Both the position numbers and the translations under genes were made by a program. A DNA stretch of 12,836 bases, from positions 1-12,836 of the forward strand of contig JBBRSC010000080.1 of assembly GCA_038245795.1 (NCBI GenBank), written 5' to 3'. Below the pieces are notes generated by a model, which was given only the letters and a program-made list of their open reading frames with translations, was not told the origin of the DNA and did not search any database. This DNA is from JBBRSC01 sp038245795. GTDB taxonomy: Bacteria; Actinomycetota; Acidimicrobiia; Acidimicrobiales; Microtrichaceae. Positions 1 through 6,222 of this stretch are shown in pieces (positions within the stretch are counted from its first letter, which is position 1; every line of letters starts with the position of its first letter).

Positions 1-1
1 C

Positions 2-217
2 GGGACCATGAAGGCGGGAGCGAACAAGACGGTGCGTGCCACCAAGTCCGGCGCCAAGGGAACCGTCACGACCGCCCAGAAGTCCGCTCGGTCGACGGCA
101 ACCCAGGACAAACGTGCGACCACCACCGTCCGGCACACCGCAGAAGCTGCGGCGTCGAAAACGGCCACGACCGCCAAGAGGACGGCCAAGAAGACCGTGG
201 CAACCGCCAAGGGATAG
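2..217 (+). CDS. Lys/Ala/Thr-rich histone-H1-like protein or tail (5' end unresolved)
   Basis: The visible product is made almost only of Lys, Ala, Thr, Arg and Ser, with AKKT and AKRT motifs near the end and almost no hydrophobic residues, so it is disordered and strongly cationic. That is how DNA-binding H1-like tails look; a role in nucleoid or nucleic-acid binding is inference. An ATG lies at position 8, but the frame stays open to the first base and no ribosome site is visible, so this may be the C-terminal tail of a larger protein (HU-like or phasin-like) starting outside the window. A perfect inverted repeat follows 14 bases after the stop codon. It is unlike the KKSAA/KKAPA tail encoded at 5710-6216 in having no regular repeat unit. 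Confidence 0.6.
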   Translation, partial: GTMKAGANKTVRATKSGAKGTVTTAQKSARSTATQDKRATTTVRHTAEAAASKTATTAKRTAKKTVATAKG

Positions 218-231
218 CGCGCGCCGGTTAG

Positions 232-268
232 GCGAGTACCCCGGGGTGACACACGCTGGGGTACTCGC
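232..268 (+). terminator. Perfect 11-bp stem-loop after the Lys-rich gene
   Basis: GCGAGTACCCC (232-242) is followed by a 15-base loop and its exact reverse complement GGGGTACTCGC (258-268). The stem starts 14 bases after the stop codon of the preceding gene and ends before the promoter of the next one. No T-tract follows, which is common for terminators in GC-rich actinobacteria. An operator acting on the downstream oxidoreductase is the alternative reading. Confidence 0.55.
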
Positions 269-284
269 ACTGACGGCGATTCTG

Positions 285-311
285 TTGATCTCGTCGGACG
301 CGCCATAGGCT
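285..311 (+). promoter_or_regulatory. Leaderless-type promoter of the FAD oxidoreductase gene
   Basis: TTGATC (285-290) could be the -35 element and TAGGCT (306-311) the -10, with a short 15-base spacer. The -10 fits the actinobacterial TANNNT pattern and is exactly 6 bases from the GTG start at 318, so transcription would begin at or next to the start codon. No Shine-Dalgarno sequence precedes that GTG, which fits a leaderless mRNA. Confidence 0.5.
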
Positions 312-317
312 CGCAAC

Positions 318-1577
318 GTGCCCGACGAGACCTTCGATGTGATCGTGGTCGGTGGAGGACTCGCCGGCTTGGCGGCCGCTCGACGTCTTGTTGCCGACGG
401 CCGGTCCGTGGTCGTACTCGAGTCATCTGACCGTGTCGGCGGGAGAGTACGCACCGATGATGTGGACGGGTTCCATCTCGATCGCGGATTTCAGGTGTTG
501 CTGACCGCCTACCCGGAAGTGTCGACGCAGCTCGACGTCGACTCGCTGCATCTGCGTGCGTTCGATCCCGGTGCATTGGTCTGGACGGGCAAGCGCTTCC
601 ACCGTGTTGGTGATCCGCTCCGACAACCGGCGACGCTGGTCTCGTCAGCGTTGGCGCCGGTTGGTTCGCTGGCCGACAAGATGCGTCTGGCACGGCTGCT
701 GCTTCGGCTGCGTCGCGCGGAGTCGAAATCGCTCCTGCGGGGCGATGACCTCAGCACCATCGAGGCCCTCAGAGCCGATGGGTTCAGTCCGAAAATGATC
801 GATCGGTTCTTCCGCCCGCTCGTTGGTGGCATTCAGCTCGATGCGTCGCTCACGGCGAGCCGTCGCATGTTCGATGTGGTGTTCCGTTGTCTGGCCACCG
901 GTTCGTCCACGGTCCCCGCCGCGGGCATGGGCGCCATCCCGGCACAGCTTGCTGCAGCGCTGCCGGCGGGTTGTGTGCGTTTGAACACGCCGGTGAGTGC
1001 CGTGGCTCCGGGACTGGTGACGACGGCTGACGGCACCCGAATGGTTGCTCGTCATGTGGTTGTGGCCACCGAGGGCCCGAGAGCGGCCCAACTCCTGGAC
1101 CTGGATCCGGTCGTGTCACGGGGCGTGTCGTGTGTGTGGTTCGCAGCGGACCGACCGCCGTTCCGTGATCGGCTGATTGCCCTCGACGGCGAAGGCACGG
1201 GCCCGGCGTTGAACGTTGCGGTCATGACGAACGTGGCGCCCGAGTATTCGTCAGACGGAAGGGCGTTGATCGCCGCTGCTTGTCCCAGCGGTCACGGGTC
1301 GGACCTCGTGGGGTCGGAGTCGCCCGCCTTGGTCGATCGCGTGCGCGCTCAGATGCAACGATGGTTCGGCCCGGAGGTCGACGGGTGGGATCATCTCCGA
1401 ACCGATGTGATTGCGCACGCCCAACCAGACAGCCAGCCTCCGTTTTCACCGAAGCGACGCGTGTCGTTGGGCAACGGGTTGTTCGTCTGCGGCGATCATC
1501 GTGACACCCCGTCGATTCAGGGAGCGTTGTTCTCGGGTCGGCGATGCGCCGAGGCGATCCTGGCCGACGGCGCCTGA
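318..1577 (+). CDS. FAD-dependent oxidoreductase, amine oxidase / phytoene desaturase-like
   Basis: This 419-residue protein starts with a classic dinucleotide-binding fold: strand DVIVVGGGLAGLAA with GGGLAG at residues 12-17, an acidic E35 at the end of the second strand (ribose contact in this family), and the GGRV motif at 41-44. Near the C-terminus, VCGDHRDTPSIQGAL (390-404) is the second FAD-contacting motif. This pattern is that of the flavin amine oxidase superfamily (monoamine oxidases, protoporphyrinogen oxidase, phytoene desaturases), and the length fits. The substrate cannot be read from the sequence. The GTG start is chosen because the glycine motif begins 11 residues in and because a -10 box lies 6 bases upstream. 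No signal peptide is seen, so it is probably cytosolic or membrane-associated. The gene is monocistronic and converges on the CPBP protease gene. Confidence 0.9.
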   Translation: MPDETFDVIVVGGGLAGLAAARRLVADGRSVVVLESSDRVGGRVRTDDVDGFHLDRGFQVLLTAYPEVSTQLDVDSLHLRAFDPGALVWTGKRFHRVGDPLRQPATLVSSALAPVGSLADKMRLARLLLRLRRAESKSLLRGDDLSTIEALRADGFSPKMIDRFFRPLVGGIQLDASLTASRRMFDVVFRCLATGSSTVPAAGMGAIPAQLAAALPAGCVRLNTPVSAVAPGLVTTADGTRMVARHVVVATEGPRAAQLLDLDPVVSRGVSCVWFAADRPPFRDRLIALDGEGTGPALNVAVMTNVAPEYSSDGRALIAAACPSGHGSDLVGSESPALVDRVRAQMQRWFGPEVDGWDHLRTDVIAHAQPDSQPPFSPKRRVSLGNGLFVCGDHRDTPSIQGALFSGRRCAEAILADGA

Positions 1578-1621
1578 TTCAGAGGACGAGAACGGGGCTT
1601 ACCCGAGAAAGACTGTTGGCG

Positions 1622-2491
1622 TCAGCGGGTCGTCGTTACCTTCGGCGCATGTGCGAGGTTCTGTCGGCCGAACTTCCGTGGGATCGTTAGGGCGGCAATG
1701 ACAATGGTCGATCCCATGACGTTCGCGACGATTTCGCCACCCGTGGGTGAGCCGATGAACACGTCGAGCGCGGCGTGAAAGACCGCCAGAACGGCGATGC
1801 TGCCACCGGTCGAGTTGAACAACCACGTGCAGATCAACGATCCGGTAACCATGCTGGCGCCCCATCCGATGAGTCCGACCGGTGCCATCGTGCTCAACCC
1901 TGCACTGAACACAAAGAGGGGTAGATGCCAGAGGGCCCACAGGACCGCCAACCACATCGACGCGCTCAGAGCGCTTCGGCTGCGCTGAAGTCGTGGCAGC
2001 GCGAAGCCCCGCCATCCGACTTCCTCGCCGTATCCGTAGAAGGCGAGATTCGCGAACCAGAAGACAGGGAGCGGGAGATCGGGAAATTCTTTGCTCGCAC
2101 CGAGTCGGGTCAGATCGACGCGTACGCCAGCAAGGCGGGCGATGCCCAACGCAAGCAAGCACATCACCAACGGTGCGACGAGCACCCCGAGAAGCCATCT
2201 TCCTGGTCCGGTGAACATTCGACGGAAGAGGAGGCGGAGTCCGGCTCGGCCCTCGAACGCCGCGGTCAACGCAAGCGCCGCGAATGCTGGCCCCACGCCT
2301 CCCGCAAGGTGCCAGTACGGGCTTGCACCATCGATCCACCCCCAGCGGTCTGCGACGAGCGGCGACCACAAGAGCCATGACAACGCGATCGCTGCCACGC
2401 CAAAAACCACGACCTGGACGTCCGAGTGATGATCGCTCACGCGCGCGTCCTGAGCGGACCTGGCGATGGGGCCGAGGTTCGTCGTTGCCAT
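1622..2491 (-). CDS. CPBP family intramembrane metalloprotease (CAAX protease-like)
   Basis: This 289-residue protein has several hydrophobic helices (about 28-46, 66-80, 98-121, 141-153, 177-196, 203-226, 230-246, 254-270). It carries all three signatures of the CPBP/Abi family: EEVGWR at 156-161 (EExxxR), a second motif with H189 in LWALWHLPLF, and a third with H239 in FHAALD. These Glu and His residues form the metal site of intramembrane proteases such as Rce1. The natural substrate is unknown; bacterial members act in protein processing, bacteriocin immunity or membrane maintenance. The first ATG (2491) has no clear ribosome site. A GTG at 2438-2440 (residue 18) has AGGA 7 bases upstream (2448-2451) and may be the true start, giving 272 residues. 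It lies 48 bases after the nitroreductase gene, so it may share its transcript. Confidence 0.88.
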   Translation of the reverse strand: MATTNLGPIARSAQDARVSDHHSDVQVVVFGVAAIALSWLLWSPLVADRWGWIDGASPYWHLAGGVGPAFAALALTAAFEGRAGLRLLFRRMFTGPGRWLLGVLVAPLVMCLLALGIARLAGVRVDLTRLGASKEFPDLPLPVFWFANLAFYGYGEEVGWRGFALPRLQRSRSALSASMWLAVLWALWHLPLFVFSAGLSTMAPVGLIGWGASMVTGSLICTWLFNSTGGSIAVLAVFHAALDVFIGSPTGGEIVANVMGSTIVIAALTIPRKFGRQNLAHAPKVTTTR

Positions 2492-2539
2492 CAGACGCCG
2501 TCAGCTTCCAAGAAAGCTGGGTCGATCATGAGACAAGCA

Positions 2540-2956
2540 TCAGTGGGGACGGGCAGCACCGAGAGAGGACAAAGTCTCCGGCGCGGTGGGTGTGAAGACG
2601 ACGAGGAGTTCCAGGTCTCGAGCCTTGGGAAAGCGGCGCAGGTATGACGTCATCGCGGGGTCGGCCGCGTCACCGGCTCGTACAACCTTGCCGATGACGC
2701 GCCTGGGCCGGCGGGCGACGGTGACGATCGCAGGATGAGGGTCTTCGAAGTTGCGCCACCATTGCTTCGACTGGTGATGGGCGGGACAGACCACGATCTG
2801 GTCTCCGAGTAGTGCGTATTGAACGGGGAGTCGGCGTGGTTGACCCGATCGCTTTCCCTCGTATTCGATGGTTGCGACCGCGCCACTGAACATCCGATGC
2901 GCGGGCGAATCGAGCATCCGCAGGACGGCCGCATTGCCGATGCTCCGAATGCTCAT
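2540..2956 (-). CDS. F420-type (deazaflavin-dependent) nitroreductase family protein
   Basis: This 138-residue protein has the split-barrel pattern of the actinobacterial Ddn/FDOR-B group. The strand-turn-strand YEGKRSGQPRRLPVQY is at 32-47, where the KRSG/GRKSG-type turn binds cofactor in relatives. The KQWWRNF motif is at 64-70, followed by the basic ARRPRRVIGKV stretch and a short helical tail. Family members use reduced F420 to reduce quinones, nitro compounds or other electrophiles; the substrate here is not known. Its ATG overlaps the stop codon of the SRPBCC gene by 4 bases (ATGA), which implies translational coupling. The presence of F420 in the host follows only by inference from the family. 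Confidence 0.85.
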   Translation of the reverse strand: MSIRSIGNAAVLRMLDSPAHRMFSGAVATIEYEGKRSGQPRRLPVQYALLGDQIVVCPAHHQSKQWWRNFEDPHPAIVTVARRPRRVIGKVVRAGDAADPAMTSYLRRFPKARDLELLVVFTPTAPETLSSLGAARPH

Positions 2957-3609
2957 ACGGCTGGATGCACGAGCGAGCGTTCGGCAAGCCGCTTGATGTT
3001 GCGCAGCATCTGGCGGCTCATCACGAAGCTGATCGGTTCCAGGATGGCGGGACCCATCGCAAGGCGGGCGGCTCTCGTCGGTCCGACCTCATATCGGCCG
3101 CGCTCGACGAGTCGCGTGGTGCCGTCAGAGGTCTCGAACAAATGAAACGCCCACAGGGAAGCGGCTTCGCTGCCGGTGACGGGGTTTCCGCCGATCAGAG
3201 CGAGACACCGTTCGGGTTCGGCGATCGCCACGACCAATGGCGGTGACTTGGGGTGGAGACGGACAGGGTCGCCAACGGCGAGTTGCTGGAACTCCGGAAG
3301 CAGTGTGTCGCTGTTGTGAATGTTGCACCCGACCAGGTTCTCCAACAGATCAAAGCTGTAGAACCCGCCCCGACCCTGGCCGATCTGCGCAAGCCACGGC
3401 CATACCTCGCTCGGCGGAGCGTCGATCGTGATGGCGTGGGTGTACCCCCAGGATCGCGACGGCACGAGTTCGTCTCCGGGCAACGTCGCCTCGATCTCCT
3501 CAGGCGAGGCACCCCATGTCATGCGATCAGTGCGACGCCATCGCGCCACGAGATGCATGACCATGTGGCCAGCCCCGTGGAGGTTTTCGTTGAGCTTGTG
3601 GAACTGCAT
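2953..3609 (-). CDS. SRPBCC-fold (START/polyketide cyclase-like) protein
   Basis: This 218-residue protein carries the N-terminal signature of an SRPBCC group common in actinobacteria. A WGAS..E lead (32-38) is followed by LPGDELVP (43-50), then ITIDAPPSEVWPWLAQIGQGRG (60-81) and FYSFDLLENL (83-92). The helix-grip fold normally encloses a hydrophobic ligand; no catalytic residue can be assigned. The C-terminal GPTRAARLAMGPAILEPISFVMSRQML region (177-202) is the amphipathic closing helix. The ATG at 3609 has only a weak ribosome site, and internal ATGs at residues 16 and 18 are possible starts. The gene heads a minus-strand cluster with the nitroreductase (4-base overlap) and probably the CPBP protease. 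The co-occurrence suggests shared handling of a lipophilic compound, which is inference. Confidence 0.8.
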   Translation of the reverse strand: MQFHKLNENLHGAGHMVMHLVARWRRTDRMTWGASPEEIEATLPGDELVPSRSWGYTHAITIDAPPSEVWPWLAQIGQGRGGFYSFDLLENLVGCNIHNSDTLLPEFQQLAVGDPVRLHPKSPPLVVAIAEPERCLALIGGNPVTGSEAASLWAFHLFETSDGTTRLVERGRYEVGPTRAARLAMGPAILEPISFVMSRQMLRNIKRLAERSLVHPAV

Positions 3610-3611
3610 CG

Positions 3612-3662
3612 TCAGCCCTGCGTGCCGATCGCTGGCTGCAGCGCCGCGATGAATACGTTCAT
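3612..3662 (-). CDS. Possible 16-residue leader peptide ORF upstream of the SRPBCC gene
   Basis: On the minus strand an ATG at 3660-3662 opens a frame reading MNVFIAALQPAIGTQG and ending in TGA at 3612-3614. That stop is 2 bases before the ATG of the SRPBCC gene. This arrangement would allow translational coupling or leader-peptide control. No strong ribosome site precedes it, and such a short frame can occur by chance. It could instead mean nothing more than untranslated leader. Confidence 0.2.
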   Translation of the reverse strand: MNVFIAALQPAIGTQG

Positions 3663-3665
3663 CCG

Positions 3666-3685
3666 ATCATCGTCGGACCGATGAT
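3666..3685. promoter_or_regulatory. 7-bp dyad (possible operator) upstream of the SRPBCC cluster
   Basis: ATCATCG (3666-3672), 6 bases, then CGATGAT (3679-3685) form a perfect dyad 57 bases upstream of the SRPBCC start. Size and spacing fit a dimeric repressor site, and it would also fold as an RNA hairpin in the leader. The rest of the gap (3610-3809) shows no convincing gene. A weak 5-bp hairpin (CTCAC-GATG-GTGAG on the minus strand) overlaps the stop codon of the DUF2804 gene. Confidence 0.35.
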
Positions 3686-3809
3686 GGATCGCCGATAGGG
3701 GCAAAGGTCACTCACGCGATCTCGGGCCAGCGGCACTTCGGCCTGACCGACGGCGTCGCTGAGAGCGCTGAAGAGATGGATGAACCAGAACTGGACCCAT
3801 GGGCTGTTC

Positions 3810-4859
3810 TCACCATCGTGAGCGTGACTCCTCGGCGAAGCCGAGCAGCCCCTCGAACACGATCGGATCGTGATCGTCCGGGGTGACGAAACCCGACCAT
3901 GTTCCGAAGACCTGATGGGTCTCGGTCGCCAACAGCAGCGCCCGGATCCGCGAGTGTTTGTCGTACCGCGTGGTCAGCACAAGACCGAGGCGGCCGCCCG
4001 GGTCGGTGACGCGCCAAGCTCGCATCGGGTGGTTCCAGTCGTAGTCCCAGACCAGCTCGTCGCCAATCTTGGTGAGCCGACCATCGAGGGTGATGGAGTT
4101 CTCGGTGAAGCCCGTCCCAGCGGTCCACTTTCCACCCAGTTGCAGCCCGACCACCGGCCCATCTGCGCCCACGCGTCCGGCACCACCGCCCCAATTCCAT
4201 CGTGTGTTGTAGGGCCAGCGTCCTCTGCCAACATCAAGAACACCCCATGCGTCGCCGTGATCCCCGCCGAATCTGCGAGCGGTATCGCCGATCTGGAGTT
4301 CGCCGGTTGCGGGGCGAGCCTGATCCTTCCGGGTGTACTGGAATCGGCGGTCAGACCACGGAATCACCGCGTTGAGCGACTCGTGCCCGCGCGGGGTGTC
4401 GATGCTCGCGAAGAGTCGACCCGGCGACCCGTCCTGTTCGGTCCACGAAGCGGCCACGTGGGTGAGGCGATCTGAGTCGTCGAGTATCTCGAGCGAGAAC
4501 CCAGGGCGATCGATCCGCAGGGGCACTGAACCGGGAAGATCGGGCAGGATCATGCCACTCCCCAAGGGGCGAGTGACCCCGCCACCGCCAGTGCGACCGG
4601 TGGCCAGGTCGACCCACCACACCTCGGCGAGTCCGAGGTAGTCGATGTCGGCGTAGAGAAAGGACACGACGAGATCACCGGCGAGGATTGCCCAGTAGTC
4701 CCACCTCTTCGTGCGGCCCCAACCTCCCCGGAGGTTCGCCCGATGGAAGGGATGGCGTGACCAGCCGCGAGCCGCTGGGTTGAGATGTCGGCCGTCGTCA
4801 GTGCACAGGTCAACCACCGAGGTGATCTCGCGCTCGTGTGTCATTCGTTCATGTGCCAT
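3810..4859 (-). CDS. DUF2804 family protein
   Basis: This 349-residue protein matches the conserved pattern of the DUF2804 family. KRWDYWAI is at 51-58. The Trp/Gly-rich core AWGVLDVGRGRWPYNTRWNW is at 204-223 and LGGKWTAGTGFTENSI at 241-256. The C-terminal QVFGTWSG (316-323) and GLLGFAE are further family motifs. The family has no established biochemical role; its alternating strands and aromatic residues suggest a beta-barrel binding protein. No signal peptide or membrane segment is visible. The first ATG at 4859 overlaps the end of the cupin gene by 11 bases. An ATG at residue 6 (4844) would avoid overlap and is a possible start. The pair is probably co-transcribed, so the two products may act in one pathway. 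Confidence 0.85.
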   Translation of the reverse strand: MAHERMTHEREITSVVDLCTDDGRHLNPAARGWSRHPFHRANLRGGWGRTKRWDYWAILAGDLVVSFLYADIDYLGLAEVWWVDLATGRTGGGGVTRPLGSGMILPDLPGSVPLRIDRPGFSLEILDDSDRLTHVAASWTEQDGSPGRLFASIDTPRGHESLNAVIPWSDRRFQYTRKDQARPATGELQIGDTARRFGGDHGDAWGVLDVGRGRWPYNTRWNWGGGAGRVGADGPVVGLQLGGKWTAGTGFTENSITLDGRLTKIGDELVWDYDWNHPMRAWRVTDPGGRLGLVLTTRYDKHSRIRALLLATETHQVFGTWSGFVTPDDHDPIVFEGLLGFAEESRSRW

Positions 4860-5547
4860 TCGTTGGGTGCTGGTCGAGGCTCGGCGCGGTCAGCGGTACC
4901 CGCAGGAGGCATCCGAACTCCCGGGCGATGTCCGCTGAAACGCGTGCGTGGACCCTGCCCTGTCGGGTCCAGAAGTTCCCGTCGCCCTGTTCGGGGTAGA
5001 CGCCATCGTGCCAGACGCCTGGTTGCAGACAGATCGCGAACGAGCCGTCGCTGCGTGCGATCACGGCCCGGTCCAGATCTGGCGATTCGCCGGGTGGGAT
5101 CGCTGGAACGAGGAACGGTTGTCCATCGAGGCTGGCGAACATCTGCCCGCCATCGGGATGGTGGTTCACATGCCAGAGCAGCACCTGCGCCGGGGGAGCG
5201 GTGCGCGGTCGATCGTCGGCGTCTTCGGGGGCGCACGCGTAGCCGAGTAGGTAGTGGCCACCGACTGCATCGTTCACGGCCATCAATCGATCGCCGGACC
5301 AGGTGCACGTAAAGGCCCCTTCGGTGGAGCCCCCGCCGACACCTGTAGCTGGGTCGAGGGGGCGACCGCCCGTCACCGGCCAGGGAACGATTGGGACCTC
5401 GAAGTCGTGAGGGTCGCCCGTCACGACGACGAGCACCTCGGCGAGCGAAGGGTCGCGGGCGTCGACGATGGGAAGGTCGCGCCACGAGAGCCCGCTCGGG
5501 AGGTCGGGGGAGAGGTATTCCTCGGCGGTGACGCCGTGACCGGTCAT
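4849..5547 (-). CDS. Ureidoglycolate lyase-like cupin protein
   Basis: This 232-residue protein has the cupin features of the ureidoglycolate lyase (AllA) superfamily in its C-terminal half. NHHPDGGQMFASLDGQPFLVP lies near 128-148, then PPGESPDLDRAVIARSDGSF near 151-170. LQPGVWHDGVYP (174-185) is the counterpart of the NVWHHPL motif of AllA, and VHARVSADIAREFGCLLRVP follows (199-218). True AllA splits ureidoglycolate into glyoxylate and urea in allantoin breakdown. No other purine-catabolism gene is present, and the second His of the WHH motif is Asp here, so the reaction may differ. The N-terminal 120 residues are longer than in AllA (about 160 residues in E. coli). The start ATG is 6 bases after a TACAGT box, which suggests a leaderless transcript shared with the downstream DUF2804 gene. 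Confidence 0.7.
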   Translation of the reverse strand: MTGHGVTAEEYLSPDLPSGLSWRDLPIVDARDPSLAEVLVVVTGDPHDFEVPIVPWPVTGGRPLDPATGVGGGSTEGAFTCTWSGDRLMAVNDAVGGHYLLGYACAPEDADDRPRTAPPAQVLLWHVNHHPDGGQMFASLDGQPFLVPAIPPGESPDLDRAVIARSDGSFAICLQPGVWHDGVYPEQGDGNFWTRQGRVHARVSADIAREFGCLLRVPLTAPSLDQHPTNGT

Positions 5548-5553
5548 GGAGTC

Positions 5554-5581
5554 ACTGTACGACGGGGATAATTCCTGTCAT
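5554..5581 (-). promoter_or_regulatory. Leaderless-type promoter of the cupin/DUF2804 pair
   Basis: On the minus strand ATGACA (5576-5581) could be the -35 element and TACAGT (5554-5559) the -10, separated by 16 bases. The -10 fits TANNNT and lies 6 bases before the ATG at 5547, so the transcript would start at the start codon. No Shine-Dalgarno sequence is present in the intervening GACTCC. Confidence 0.5.
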
Positions 5582-5661
5582 CGACCGTGCCGATGGAGCG
5601 GGCCACTTGCGCCATGTGTCGGTGGTGACGTTGGACCCTGTTTGTGGCCGTGGCTGTTGCG

Positions 5662-5700
5662 TAGGGTCTGTCCACGACAAAGAGTCCACGACGAAAGAAG
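5662..5700 (+). promoter_or_regulatory. Probable -10 box and ribosome binding site of the H1-like gene
   Basis: TAGGGT (5662-5667) fits the TANNNT -10 pattern and would give a leader of about 35 bases. No good -35 hexamer is seen at the right distance. The purine run GAAAGAAG (5693-5700) lies 9 bases before the ATG at 5710 and decides that start. The region 5548-5709 otherwise holds only the divergent promoters. Confidence 0.4.
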
Positions 5701-5709
5701 CACACCCTG

Positions 5710-6216
5710 ATGATCATCGACGCCCCCGCCACCGCAGATCCGAGCGAGCCGTCCTCGCCGAGCAACGCCGAGCGCACACGTCGCGCCGTCGACTCCGTGA
5801 CGGCCCCTATCCAGACGGCGGCGCGCGACCTCGAGCGCGAGGTGTCGCGAACTTTCAGTCGCGAGCTGAAGGAGCTTCGCCGAATGGTCGACGCCATTCA
5901 GCATGATCTCCAGCAGGCCGTCAGCCGACTTGAGCGTGCCATGGACGGCATCGCCAAGCAGGTGCCGGGGCTGAAATCGAAGAGCAGCGCTGCGAAGAAG
6001 AGCACTGCGAAGAAGGCCCCGGCCAAAAAGGCCCCGGCGAAGAAGAGCGCTGCGAAGAAGAGCGCTGCGAAGAAGAGCGCTGCGAAGAAGGCCCCGGCCA
6101 AGAAGGCCCCGGCGAAGAAGAGCGCTGCGAAGAAGGCCCCGGCCAAGAAGGCCCCGGCCAAGAAGAGCGCTGCGAAGAAGGCCCCAGCCAAGAAGGCCCC
6201 AGCCAAGAAGAAGTAG
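5710..6216 (+). CDS. Coiled-coil protein with histone-H1-like KKSAA/KKAPA repeat tail
   Basis: This 168-residue protein has three parts: an acidic, Pro/Ser-rich N-terminus (1-20); a charged amphipathic helix (about 21-87) with a 3-4 hydrophobic spacing through L53, L56, V60, I63, L67, A70, L74 and I81; and a tail (91-168) of fifteen 5-residue units reading KKSAA or KKAPA with one KKSTA and one degenerate first unit. No HU-fold motif or membrane segment is visible. Such tails bind DNA in bacterial H1-like proteins. The pairing of a helical domain with a Lys/Ala/Pro tail also occurs in the phasin PhaF (granule-to-DNA tether) and in HBHA/TadA/MLDS proteins of lipid-storing actinobacteria. Its stop lies 6 bases from the end of a convergent WS/DGAT gene. 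A tether between lipid droplets and the nucleoid is a hypothesis; a plain nucleoid protein is the main alternative. Confidence 0.82.
   Translation: MIIDAPATADPSEPSSPSNAERTRRAVDSVTAPIQTAARDLEREVSRTFSRELKELRRMVDAIQHDLQQAVSRLERAMDGIAKQVPGLKSKSSAAKKSTAKKAPAKKAPAKKSAAKKSAAKKSAAKKAPAKKAPAKKSAAKKAPAKKAPAKKSAAKKAPAKKAPAKKK
5980..6213 (+). repeat. 15-bp in-frame tandem repeat (two unit types, 45-bp higher order)
   Basis: The tail is encoded by near-identical 15-base units of two kinds, AAGAAGAGCGCTGCG (KKSAA) and AAGAAGGCCCCGGCC (KKAPA, with last codon GCC or GCG). From 6070 to 6204 they form three consecutive 45-base super-units in the order KKSAA-KKAPA-KKAPA. A fourth at 5995-6039 begins with KKSTA, and two extra KKSAA units lie between (6040-6069). 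Such near-identity at the base level points to recent expansion by slippage or recombination, so copy number may vary between strains. Confidence 0.9.
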
Positions 6217-6222
6217 CGCTGC

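Noticed and set aside
1599..2378. Minus-strand open frame of 259 codons
   Set aside because: It is an Arg-rich out-of-frame shadow of the CPBP protease gene, whose frame has all family motifs.
2502..2519. CAGCTT-N6-AAGCTG hairpin before the CPBP gene as an ANTAR RNA target
   Set aside because: The hexaloop lacks the A at position 1 and G at position 4 expected for ANTAR targets, and there is no second hairpin. The dyad at 3666-3685 fails the same test.
3712..4200. Minus-strand open frame of 162 codons in the gap and DUF2804 region
   Set aside because: It is Arg/Trp-rich, overlaps the well-supported DUF2804 frame, and has no motif.
4841..5485. Minus-strand frame of 214 codons overlapping the cupin gene
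   Set aside because: Its composition is mostly Arg/Pro, and the overlapping frame carries the cupin motifs.
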